From NCBI RefSeq assembly GCF_947581735.1, contig NZ_CANPVT010000053.1, positions 1 to 64,000 on the forward strand: a stretch of 64,000 nt of DNA, written 5' to 3'. Of the stretch, positions 35,074-43,274 are shown piece after piece. How positions within the stretch are numbered: position 1 is the stretch's first letter; every line of letters starts with the position of its first letter. The DNA is from Candidatus Palauibacter soopunensis. Its GTDB lineage: Bacteria; Gemmatimonadota; Gemmatimonadetes; Palauibacterales; Palauibacteraceae. The notes under the pieces are model-generated. The model searched no databases and was not told where the DNA came from. It saw only the letters and a list, made by a program, of their open reading frames with translations. The translations under genes were made by a program, and so were the position numbers.

Positions 35074-36594
35074 ATGCGCTCGATCTCAAGTCGGCAGCGG
35101 TCCCGGATTCTGGAACTGGAGGAAGCTGCGCGGCCGCTCGACCCCGACGCGGGCGAGCGCGACCGCCTCATGGCCGAGGTGCACGCCTACGCGCAGCGGT
35201 TCCTCGATGAACTCCCCGAACGACCCGCCTACCGGCACGACAAGTCAGCCGTCGCGGAGATCCGGGAACTCGGGCTCGGGACCGATACGCGGCCCATCGA
35301 GCGGCTCATCGACCGGATCGACGAATCCGTCGTGGGGGCGGGACTCGTGCCCTCGCACGGCGGGCACCTCGGGTACATCCCCGGCGGCGGCATCTACGCA
35401 TCCTCGCTGGCGGACTATCTCGCGGCCGTCACGAACGAATACGCCGGCGTACGGTTCACCGGGCCGGGCGCGGTCGAGATGGAGAACGTCATCCTCGACT
35501 GGATGGCGCGTTTCACGGGATACCCGACCACATGCGCCGGGAACCTCGCCTCGGGAGGCTCGATCGCGAGCCTCATCGCCGTCGTCACCGCCCGCGAGGC
35601 GGCCGGCCTTCGCGCTCGCGACTACGAAAGGGCCGTCGTCTACTCCTCGTCCCACCTGCACCACTGCCTGCACAAGGCGCTCCGAATGGCCGGCGTGGGA
35701 GAGGCGGTGCGGCGCGACGTTCCGCTGGACGGGGACTTTCGCATGCGGGTCGACGCGCTCGCCGAGCTCGTGGCCGAGGACCGCGCGCGCGGACTCCGGC
35801 CCTGGCTCGTCTTCGCATCGGCGGGCACCGTGGACATCGGCGCCATCGACCCGCTCGCGGAGATCGCGGACGTCGCCGAGCGCGAGGATCTATGGTTCCA
35901 CGTGGACGGCGCCTACGGCGGCTTCTTCGCCCTGCTCGAGGAGATGCGGCCCGCGCTGGCGGGGCTGGAACGCTCGGATTCCCTCGTCCTCGACCCGCAC
36001 AAGGGCATGTTCCTCCCATACGGGACCGGCGCCATTCTCGTCCGCGACGGGAACGCCCTGGCGGAGGCGCACGCGTCGGGCGCCAGCTATCTGCAAGACA
36101 CGGTGGAGGCCGAGCGCTGGGGGCCCTCTCCCGCCGCCGTGTCGCCGGAACTCACCAAGCACTTTCGCGGGCTGCGCGTCTGGCTGCCGCTCCTGCTTCA
36201 CGGGGAGGCGCCGTTCAAGGCCTGCCTTCGGGAGAAGCTCGAACTCGCACGGTACTTCCACGGAGAGATCGAGGCGCTCGGGTTCGAGGTGGGGCCGGAG
36301 CCGCCGCTGTCGGTGGTGACCTACCGCTGGGTCCCGGAGTCGGGCGACGCGGACGCCTTCAACCGGGCGCTGATCGAAGAGACGCACCGCGACGGCCGGG
36401 TCTTCCTCTCCTCCACGACGATCGACGGGACCTTCCTGCTGCGGATGGCGGCGCTCGCGTTCCGGACGCACCTCCACACCATCGATCTGGCGCTCGAGGT
36501 CCTCGCGGAATCCGTGGAGCGACTCGAAGCCCACCCTGAGCGCTGGCGCTCCGCGGCGCCCGCCGAAGCGCTCGCCGGGGGAGGCGGCGGCTGA
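35074..36594 (+). CDS. Group II PLP-dependent decarboxylase (aromatic-L-amino-acid decarboxylase-like)
   Basis: A 506-residue fold-type I PLP enzyme. PLP lysine is Lys310 in SLVLDPHKGMF, the ring-nitrogen aspartate Asp278 in HVDGAYGG, and the stacking histidine in SSHLHHCLHK near 194-201. Length and motifs fit the DOPA/tyrosine/glutamate decarboxylase group. Members make amines from amino acids, but several close relatives act as aldehyde-forming or lyase enzymes, so the substrate stays open. Its TGA overlaps the permease ATG by one base, suggesting that a product or substrate may be moved by that permease. Confidence 0.88.
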   Translation: MRSISSRQRSRILELEEAARPLDPDAGERDRLMAEVHAYAQRFLDELPERPAYRHDKSAVAEIRELGLGTDTRPIERLIDRIDESVVGAGLVPSHGGHLGYIPGGGIYASSLADYLAAVTNEYAGVRFTGPGAVEMENVILDWMARFTGYPTTCAGNLASGGSIASLIAVVTAREAAGLRARDYERAVVYSSSHLHHCLHKALRMAGVGEAVRRDVPLDGDFRMRVDALAELVAEDRARGLRPWLVFASAGTVDIGAIDPLAEIADVAEREDLWFHVDGAYGGFFALLEEMRPALAGLERSDSLVLDPHKGMFLPYGTGAILVRDGNALAEAHASGASYLQDTVEAERWGPSPAAVSPELTKHFRGLRVWLPLLLHGEAPFKACLREKLELARYFHGEIEALGFEVGPEPPLSVVTYRWVPESGDADAFNRALIEETHRDGRVFLSSTTIDGTFLLRMAALAFRTHLHTIDLALEVLAESVERLEAHPERWRSAAPAEALAGGGGG

Positions 36595-38363
36595 TGGCGG
36601 GTTCCGGCCCCGGGCTCGCCCGGCAGGACGTGCGGTTCGAGCCGGACGAGCGTCCCCCGCTCCCCATGGCCGCCGGACTCGGCGTCCAGTACGCACTCAT
36701 CTGCCTCGCCAGCATCGTCCTCACGCCGACGGTCATGATCACGGTGGCGGGCGGCAGCGCCGAATACCTGTCGTGGGCGGTGTTCGCGGCGCTCGTGATC
36801 AGCGGCGTCACGACGGCGATCCAGGCGCGCAGAGTGGGACGGATCGGCGCCGGCTACGTGCTCATCATGGGAAGCACGAGCGCCTTCATCGCGGTGAGCG
36901 TCACCGCCATCGAGCAGGGCGGGCCGGGCATGCTTGCGGTGCTCATCATTGCCTCCTCCATGGTCCAGTTCCTTCTCGCGTCCCGGATGGCGCTCCTGCG
37001 CCGGGTCTTCACGCCCACCGTGGCGGGCACGGTGCTGATCTTGATCCCGGTGACGCTCACCCCGATGATCCTGCGGAAGCTCGCGGAGGTGCCGGCCGGC
37101 GCCCCGCTGGCCGCGGGTCCGGTCGTGGCCGGCGTGACGCTGGCGGTCACGGTCCTGGTTCCGCTTCGGTTCTCCGGCGCCCTTCGGCTCTGGGCCCCGG
37201 CCCTCGGGATCGTCGCCGGATCTCTCGTCGCCGGTCTCGGGTTCGGGATCTACGACATGTCCACCGTCTACGAAGCGCACTGGATCGGCCTGCCGGACCT
37301 GGCGTACCCCGGTGTCGACTTGAGCTTCCGCCCCGAGTTCTGGGCTCTGCTGCCGTCCTTCCTCATGGTGACGCTCGTAAGCGCGATGGACACGCTCGGC
37401 GACGCGATCGCGATTCAGCGAGTCTCCTGGCGCAGGCCCCGCGCGATCGACTTCCGCTCCATCCAGGGCGCGATCGCCGCCGACGGCGCGGGCAACCTCC
37501 TCTCCGGTCTGGCGGGGACCGTCCCCAACACGACCTACGGCGTGGGCATCGCCGTCGCCGAACTGACGGGCGTCACCTCCCGCGCCATCGGCATCTGCGT
37601 CGGCGTCGTCTTCGCGGCATTCGCCTTCCTGCCGAAGCTGCTCGCCCTCATTATCGCGATCCCCGGCCCCGTCGTGGCGGCGTACTTCATCGTGGTCGTG
37701 GCGCTGATCTTCGTCTTCGGGATGAAGATCCTGCTCCAGGAGGGGCTGGATTACCGCAACGGCCTCGTGGTCGGCGTCGCCTTCTGGCTGGGGATCGTCT
37801 TCCAGTTCGACTGGATCTACCCGGAGCATATCACGGGGGCCTGGGAGGAATTCCTCGGCAACGGCATGACGGTCGGCGGCATCACGGTGATCCTGCTCAC
37901 CATCTTCGCGGAGGTCACGGGGGGGCGTCGCCACCGCCTCAAGACACGGTTGTCGGACGACACGTGGTCGGAAGTCGACGCCTTCCTGGTGAAGTTCGCG
38001 GCGCGCAGGGGCTGGGACGAGGAGATGGAAACGCGTCTGCGCGCGGTGGGCGAGGAGACGATGCAGATCCTCGGCCGCGCGGAGGCCGAAACCGACGCCG
38101 ATGATGCGCGAAGCCTGCTGCTCATCGCGAGCAGCGATGGCCCCGCGGCGGATCTCGAGTTCATCGCGACGACGGAGGAGAAGAACGTCGAGGATCAGCT
38201 GGCGATGCTCAGCGAGGTGGCCGCGGGTGTCCCCGTCGAAGCGGAGACCCCGCTGCGGCTGCTGCGGCACTACGCCTCCTCGATTCGCCACCAGCAGTAC
38301 CACGACATCGACATCCTGACGATCCGCGTGGAGTCCGGCCCCCAGGTCGCCGGCGACTTCTAG
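36594..38363 (+). CDS. NCS2-family nucleobase permease fused to a GHKL-like domain
   Basis: A 589-residue protein. Residues about 22-445 hold 12-14 hydrophobic segments with NCS2 features, including DTLGDAIAIQ and N-T-T-Y-G-V-G-I near the substrate site (the xanthine/uracil permease family has a similar N-T-x-x-x-x-N/G region). From about 457 a soluble tail follows with the layout of RsbW-type GHKL domains: helix with EETMQI (Glu487-488, Gln491 where the ATP-site Asn is expected), a central strand pair, and a final L-L-R-H-Y then D-I-L-T-I-R-V. The ATP-site residues look degraded. Coupled to the decarboxylase by TGATG. Confidence 0.8.
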   Translation: MAGSGPGLARQDVRFEPDERPPLPMAAGLGVQYALICLASIVLTPTVMITVAGGSAEYLSWAVFAALVISGVTTAIQARRVGRIGAGYVLIMGSTSAFIAVSVTAIEQGGPGMLAVLIIASSMVQFLLASRMALLRRVFTPTVAGTVLILIPVTLTPMILRKLAEVPAGAPLAAGPVVAGVTLAVTVLVPLRFSGALRLWAPALGIVAGSLVAGLGFGIYDMSTVYEAHWIGLPDLAYPGVDLSFRPEFWALLPSFLMVTLVSAMDTLGDAIAIQRVSWRRPRAIDFRSIQGAIAADGAGNLLSGLAGTVPNTTYGVGIAVAELTGVTSRAIGICVGVVFAAFAFLPKLLALIIAIPGPVVAAYFIVVVALIFVFGMKILLQEGLDYRNGLVVGVAFWLGIVFQFDWIYPEHITGAWEEFLGNGMTVGGITVILLTIFAEVTGGRRHRLKTRLSDDTWSEVDAFLVKFAARRGWDEEMETRLRAVGEETMQILGRAEAETDADDARSLLLIASSDGPAADLEFIATTEEKNVEDQLAMLSEVAAGVPVEAETPLRLLRHYASSIRHQQYHDIDILTIRVESGPQVAGDF

Positions 38364-38378
38364 CGGCGACGCGCCGGT

Positions 38379-39488
38379 TTAGCCGGGGGTCGCCCGATCC
38401 CGGGACGGAACGATGATCGCCTTGGTGACGGCGAGCCGCTCGACATCGGCGAGTGCCTGCCCCGTTTCTCCGAGGCCGTATTCTCCCCCGATCACCCGGG
38501 CGAAGGGGAGGCGGTGCCGCGCGAGCAGGTCGAGGGCGCGCGAGACGTGCGGCAGCTCGGTCCCCCAGCGCCCCTTCACGGTCGCGTGCTTCCGGTTGAT
38601 GTCGAGGTGCGGGTTGATGGAGACGGGACCGACGTCCGTGTAATGGCCGGCCACGACGTAGGTGCCCCCGTCGCGGAGGAGGGCGAACCCCTCCGGGATC
38701 GCCGCCGGGTTGCCGCTCGCCTCGATGACGACGTCGGCGCCCCGGCCCTCCGTGAGGTCGGCCACGGTGGCCGACCGGTCGGGCCCCGACGTTCGGTTCA
38801 GCGACAGCGTGTCGTCGGCGCCCATGGCGGTGGCGAGGTCGAGGCGCTCGTCGGGGTCGCCGATGACCACGAGCGGGCCGCAGCCCCGGACCCGGGCGAA
38901 GGCGGCGGCCGCGAGGCCGACGGGGCCGGAGCCCTGGACGACGACCGTGTCGCCCGGCCGGAGTTCCGAGCGCTCGACGGCTCCGAAACCGGTGAAGAGC
39001 CCGCAGCCGCCTCCGATGACATCCGCTGTCTCGAGCCCCTCGGGCAGCTTGAAGATCGACGTGTCGGCGGTGAGCCGCATGGACGTCGCCCACCCTCCGA
39101 GCAGTCCTTCGCGAGCGCTGAACGTGATGCCGTAGACGCGGCGGTGCGGGCACAGGTTCGGCTGCCGGGCCGCGGAGCAGTAGAAGCAGCGATGGCACGT
39201 GCCCACCACGTCGAAAAAGGTGACGGTGTCCCCCTCCGCCAGCGGCCGCCCGGCGGCGTCGACCCCCGGGCCTCTCGTCTCCCGGATGCGTCCCACGCTC
39301 ACGTGCCCCGGGATGATCGGCCAGGGCACGCCCGCGAGTCGTCCGTGATGGAGATGGACATCCGTCCCGCACACCTCGCTCGCCTCGATCTCCAGCCACG
39401 TCTCGCCCGATTCGAGTTCGGGGTCATCGAAGTCCCGAATCTCGAGCGGTCGTTCCGGTCCAGTCATCACCGACGCGCGCTGTGACAC
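38379..39488 (-). CDS. Zinc-dependent MDR alcohol dehydrogenase
   Basis: A 369-residue medium-chain dehydrogenase. Catalytic-zinc ligands Cys40 (CGTD) and His62 are present, but the usual glutamate after that histidine is valine (GHVSVG). Structural-zinc cysteines are 98, 101, 104 and 113. The NAD(P) motif QGSGPVGLAAAA begins near 187. It likely oxidises a secondary alcohol or polyol. An ATG at 39467 is an alternative start. It is a single gene, convergent with the permease and divergent from the sialidase-like gene. Confidence 0.88.
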   Translation of the reverse strand: MSQRASVMTGPERPLEIRDFDDPELESGETWLEIEASEVCGTDVHLHHGRLAGVPWPIIPGHVSVGRIRETRGPGVDAAGRPLAEGDTVTFFDVVGTCHRCFYCSAARQPNLCPHRRVYGITFSAREGLLGGWATSMRLTADTSIFKLPEGLETADVIGGGCGLFTGFGAVERSELRPGDTVVVQGSGPVGLAAAAFARVRGCGPLVVIGDPDERLDLATAMGADDTLSLNRTSGPDRSATVADLTEGRGADVVIEASGNPAAIPEGFALLRDGGTYVVAGHYTDVGPVSINPHLDINRKHATVKGRWGTELPHVSRALDLLARHRLPFARVIGGEYGLGETGQALADVERLAVTKAIIVPSRDRATPG

Positions 39489-39577
39489 CTCGCCTCCCCT
39501 CCGCGGAGTTCTCAGGTTGGCTCTCGGAGCGTATCATACGGCCTCCTCCGCGGGAGATGAGAATGTCTGGAGCGCAC

Positions 39578-40840
39578 ATGCGAAATCGTAAGCGAGCCCG
39601 CATCGGCCGCCCGGCCGGTTTTCTCGCCGTCGCCGCGCTGCTTGGCGGGTGCGGCGGCGAGGCGGAACGGCAGGTGTCGCTGGAGGCGGGCGAGGTCGAG
39701 TTCGATCGGCCGCCGCCCAGCGGCGAGCCGTACGTGTCGGTCGGGGCCGGGGGCCGCGCCATCCTGACGTGGATCGAGCCCGAAGAGGGCGTGCCCGCGT
39801 TGCGGCTGGCGATTCGTGGGGAGGATGGCTGGTCCGAGCCGCGTACCGTGTGGGCGTCGAAAGAGATGTTCGTGAACTGGGCGGATTTTCCCTCGTCGGT
39901 CGAGATGTCCGATGGCACCCTCGCCGTCCACTGGCTGGAGAAGGTCGCCGACGCTCCCTACGCGTACCATGTCATGCTGGCGCTCTCTTCGGACGATGGG
40001 ATGACGTGGACGGAACCGTTCCGCGCGCACGACGACGATTCGCCGACGGAGCACGGCTTCGTGTCGATGGTGCCCTGGGGTGACGGCGCGGGGCTGACCT
40101 GGCTCGACGCCCGCGCCATGGCGGGCCATGCCGGCGGTGGCGAGCACGTGGCCGGCGGCGGAGGGGGAGAGCGCGGGGCGATGTCCGTCCGCTTCCGCAC
40201 GCTCGCCCCGGACGGCCATCTCGGCCCCGAGGTGCTGCTCGACGACCGCACGTGCGAGTGCTGCCAGACCGCGCTCGCCCGCGTGGGCGAAGGGCTCGTG
40301 GCCGCGTACCGTGACCGCGGCGAATCCGAAGTCCGCGACATCGCCGTGGTGCGCGGGGCAGGGGAGCGCTGGACCGAGCCCGCTCCGCTGTCGACCGACG
40401 GCTGGGTCATCCCCGGCTGTCCGGTGAACGGGCCGCAGTTGAGCGGAGACGAAGAGGTGCTGACATCGGCCTGGTACACGGGCGTCGACGGCACACCGCA
40501 GGTGTACGCAGCGTTCTCGAATGACGGTGGCGCGACGTTCGGTCCCCGAATCCGCGTCGATGAGGGGCTGCCATTGGGGCGCGTGGACATCGAACGACTC
40601 GACGACGGCTCGGCCGTCGTGGTATGGCTGGAGGCTTCCAACAACACACCGCGTGTCCTCGCCCGGCGGGTCGATCCGGACGGGTCGCTCGGGACGCCGC
40701 TTCTGATCTCCGAGACTGCCGGCGAGCGTTCGAGCGGGTTCCCCCGCATGGTGCGGACGGGCGACGAGTTCCTCTTCGCGTGGACGATCCCCGGCGAGGG
40801 AGGCGGCGTACGCGTCCGCTCGGTTCGACTCTCCGACTGA
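39578..40840 (+). CDS. Sialidase/BNR-repeat-like lipoprotein
   Basis: A 420-residue propeller protein. ATG at 39578 (GGAG 6 bases before) gives a compact lipoprotein signal with lipobox LLGGCGG; ATGs at 39557 and 39563 are alternatives. Asp-box-like turns of the S-x-D-x-G-x-T-W type occur at SSDDGMTWTEPF and SNDGGATFGPR. A rigid C-E-C-C cluster near residue 225 is a family feature I recognise from similar hypothetical proteins. A catalytic Arg triad is not confirmed, so enzyme activity is doubtful; surface glycan binding is equally possible. Confidence 0.72.
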   Translation: MRNRKRARIGRPAGFLAVAALLGGCGGEAERQVSLEAGEVEFDRPPPSGEPYVSVGAGGRAILTWIEPEEGVPALRLAIRGEDGWSEPRTVWASKEMFVNWADFPSSVEMSDGTLAVHWLEKVADAPYAYHVMLALSSDDGMTWTEPFRAHDDDSPTEHGFVSMVPWGDGAGLTWLDARAMAGHAGGGEHVAGGGGGERGAMSVRFRTLAPDGHLGPEVLLDDRTCECCQTALARVGEGLVAAYRDRGESEVRDIAVVRGAGERWTEPAPLSTDGWVIPGCPVNGPQLSGDEEVLTSAWYTGVDGTPQVYAAFSNDGGATFGPRIRVDEGLPLGRVDIERLDDGSAVVVWLEASNNTPRVLARRVDPDGSLGTPLLISETAGERSSGFPRMVRTGDEFLFAWTIPGEGGGVRVRSVRLSD

Positions 40841-40881
40841 AACCCGCCGCCCGGGGAGCGAAACGCCGGGAAGACGAGGGG

Positions 40882-41862
40882 TCAGGGGACGAGAAGCACC
40901 TTAGCGACTCCCTCTTCCGCCGCTCGGCCGAAGGCCTCCGGAGCGGCGGAAAGCGGCAACCGCTCGTCGATGAGGTCGCGCACTTCGAAGTCCCCGCGCC
41001 TCAGCGCCGACAGGGCGTCCTCGAACGGTCCGCACCGGGAGCCGAGGAGTCGGATTTCATCTACCACGATGGATGAGGTGTCGACAGGTAACTCGTTTTT
41101 ATGCGTACTCTTGAGAACGATCGTGCCGCGCGGCCGAACGGCCCGGCGGGCGGCCGCGAAGCCGGCGGACGCGCCGCTGCATTCGACGACGAGATCGTAG
41201 GCCGCCTCTTCCACGGCGGCGACCGGCCCGGCTGCGAGGCCGGCCGCGCGCGCCCGGGCCAGGTTCCGCTCCGATCTCCCGGCGACCTCCAACCCGGGTA
41301 ACCGAATCGCCAGCACGCGCGCCACGAGTTGCCCCAGCCGTCCCGCCCCAACGACCAGCGCCCGCGTCATGCGATCGCATTCCATCTCGCTTTCGATCTG
41401 CCGCAGGACGCGGCAGGCGGCCGCCACCGGTTCCGCGAACACGGCGGCCTCGTCCGGAAGCGACTGCGGCACGCGATGCAGGTTCGCGACCGGCGCGCGC
41501 AGCCATTCGGCGAACGCGCCGTCACGGCGGTGGATGCCGATCGTCTCGCGTTGCAGGCAGTGCGTGGGTCGGCCGTTCGCGCAACTGAGGCAGAGCGGCC
41601 CGGCACGCCGCGAGCGGCAGGTGACGTTGATCTCCGACACGACCCGCGCGCCGACCCACTCGGGCGGCCCCTCCGCGACACGTCCGACGAATTCGTGCCC
41701 CGGAATCCCCGAGAAGTCGCGGTATCCGCGGAGCAGCTCCAGGTCCGTCCCGCAAACGCCCGCGATCGAGACCCGAATGAGGGCCTCCCCGGGCTCGAGA
41801 ACGGGCCGCGGGAGGTCGTCGCGCACGCGGACCTTGCCGCCGTCGATCCAGGCGGCGATCAC
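40882..41862 (-). CDS. Zinc-dependent MDR dehydrogenase, short form
   Basis: A 326-residue medium-chain dehydrogenase. Catalytic-zinc residues Cys37 (CGTD), His56 and Glu57 (GHE); structural-zinc cysteines 82, 91, 94 and 102 with an enlarged first spacing. The dinucleotide motif GAGRLGQLVA follows near 170. The gene's ATG overlaps the stop of the upstream DUF6986 gene (ATGA), so the two are translationally coupled and probably act in one pathway. Substrate not recognisable; sorbitol/threonine-dehydrogenase-like by motif. Confidence 0.87.
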   Translation of the reverse strand: MIAAWIDGGKVRVRDDLPRPVLEPGEALIRVSIAGVCGTDLELLRGYRDFSGIPGHEFVGRVAEGPPEWVGARVVSEINVTCRSRRAGPLCLSCANGRPTHCLQRETIGIHRRDGAFAEWLRAPVANLHRVPQSLPDEAAVFAEPVAAACRVLRQIESEMECDRMTRALVVGAGRLGQLVARVLAIRLPGLEVAGRSERNLARARAAGLAAGPVAAVEEAAYDLVVECSGASAGFAAARRAVRPRGTIVLKSTHKNELPVDTSSIVVDEIRLLGSRCGPFEDALSALRRGDFEVRDLIDERLPLSAAPEAFGRAAEEGVAKVLLVP

Positions 41863-43103
41863 CCGCGGCGCCGCTCGAGGATCTCGTGGAAGGAGCGCGT
41901 CTCGAGTTCGGCGGCCGTGAGACCGGAGCGCGCCGCCTCTTCCGCCGTCAGCGCGCCGCTCGCCAGCCCCCGGAGAAAGAAGTTCAGAAGGCCCTGGCCC
42001 GACGCTTCATCGTCGAACACGGATCCCGTGAGGACGGCCTGTCCCGCCGCGGTCACGAAGCGGTCGAGCCGGCTCGCCGCCGCGTCCAGACCCTCGAGGA
42101 AGAAGGAGAATACGGCCGCGAAGCGGGAGACGAGCTGTGCCGGGTGAAGGTCCCAGCTTTGGCAGAACCCCTGGTTCAGAGACCGCCGAACGTCCGAATA
42201 GTGCAGGCGCCATGCGTCATGCACGACGGCCATGTTCTCCACCCCCTCGGCCGCCGAGACTGCCGTCTCTCCGCGATGAGGTTCGACGGGGAGCACGTTC
42301 GTCGCCCCATCGGAAAGCCGGACGCCGGTTCCGGCGAGCGAGAGTTGAAGGACCTGCCTCGCCATGTCGCACAGCGGATGCCCCAGCGTCTGTGCCTCCG
42401 CCGCAACCCCCACGGAGCCCGTGAGGTCGTACGCCCCGAGATGCACCGTGCGGCACCGTCCCCCCGCCGCCGCGACAAGCCCGGGGAGGGCGATCCGTCC
42501 GTCCGGCGCCACGAGCGACTGCGGCGTCTCGATCATGAGGTCGATGGCCACCTGCCTCTCCGGCAGGCCGAGCGTCGTCTCGAGCCGGTCCAGGGCCACG
42601 GAGAGCCTCTCCACCTGCCCGGCCGCGACGATCTTGGGAAGAAGCACCGTGAACCCCTCCGGCAGGTCGCATCGGGTTCGCGCGAACGCGGTAAGGAAAA
42701 GCTCGAGCGTGCGCAACGCGCGCCCGTCCGTGACTTCGGACAGGGACTTGATGCGGATTCCGAGCGTGGGCGGGAGACTGCCGGCCACGACCCCCGCCGC
42801 GACCTCCACCGCCGCCGTCGCCGCCGCCTCATCTTCCTCCGCTTCGGACCGACTGCCGAAACCATCTTCGAAGTCGATCAGAAAGCCCTCGACGGGTTCA
42901 CGTTCGAGCTTGGCCCGCACGCGCCCGTGCACCGCTTCCGCGGTCGCGGAGGGGAGGCGGTTTCCGAGCGCCTCCCGCAGCGTGCCGGGGTCCGCCGCGT
43001 ACCGGTCGAGATAGCCTCCGGCGATCCGTCCGAGCTTCGCCGCCGTGTCCCGCCGGAAGAGGTGGGCTCCGCCGGCAACCGTATGCACAGGCTGTTTTTT
43101 CAT
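41859..43103 (-). CDS. DUF6986 family, aldolase/citrate-lyase-like TIM barrel
   Basis: A 414-residue cytosolic protein resembling the HpcH/HpaI aldolase and citrate lyase beta superfamily: F-L-I-D-F-E-D-G-F-G near residue 74 (acidic metal-binding strand), T-L-G-I-R-I-K near 113, V-A-I-D-L-M-I-E-T-P-Q-S near 186 and H-L-G-A-Y-D-L-T-G near 223 all fit the metal- and keto-acid-binding strands. Such enzymes cleave or form C-C bonds next to pyruvate or acetyl-CoA. The DUF6986 family has no settled reaction. It leads an operon with the coupled MDR dehydrogenase, which hints at a sugar-acid or polyol route. Confidence 0.75.
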   Translation of the reverse strand: MKKQPVHTVAGGAHLFRRDTAAKLGRIAGGYLDRYAADPGTLREALGNRLPSATAEAVHGRVRAKLEREPVEGFLIDFEDGFGSRSEAEEDEAAATAAVEVAAGVVAGSLPPTLGIRIKSLSEVTDGRALRTLELFLTAFARTRCDLPEGFTVLLPKIVAAGQVERLSVALDRLETTLGLPERQVAIDLMIETPQSLVAPDGRIALPGLVAAAGGRCRTVHLGAYDLTGSVGVAAEAQTLGHPLCDMARQVLQLSLAGTGVRLSDGATNVLPVEPHRGETAVSAAEGVENMAVVHDAWRLHYSDVRRSLNQGFCQSWDLHPAQLVSRFAAVFSFFLEGLDAAASRLDRFVTAAGQAVLTGSVFDDEASGQGLLNFFLRGLASGALTAEEAARSGLTAAELETRSFHEILERRRG

Positions 43104-43274
43104 GGGCTCAACTTCCGCGGCCCCGTGCGCCGCAGCAACGATTCGGCCGCCTCGACCCGAAAAACTGGCGACAAGTCCCCTCGTCCCCTACGATTGCGGG
43201 CGGTTATGTCTCCAAGCGACTCACGGGCCGGGGAACGTAGCGCCTGTCGGGCGGGGTAAGCCCGAGGAGAAACG

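Noticed and set aside
36321-38303. 660-codon frame antisense to the NCS2 permease
   Set aside because: Composition dominated by Arg, Asp, Gly and His without motifs; shadow of the permease.
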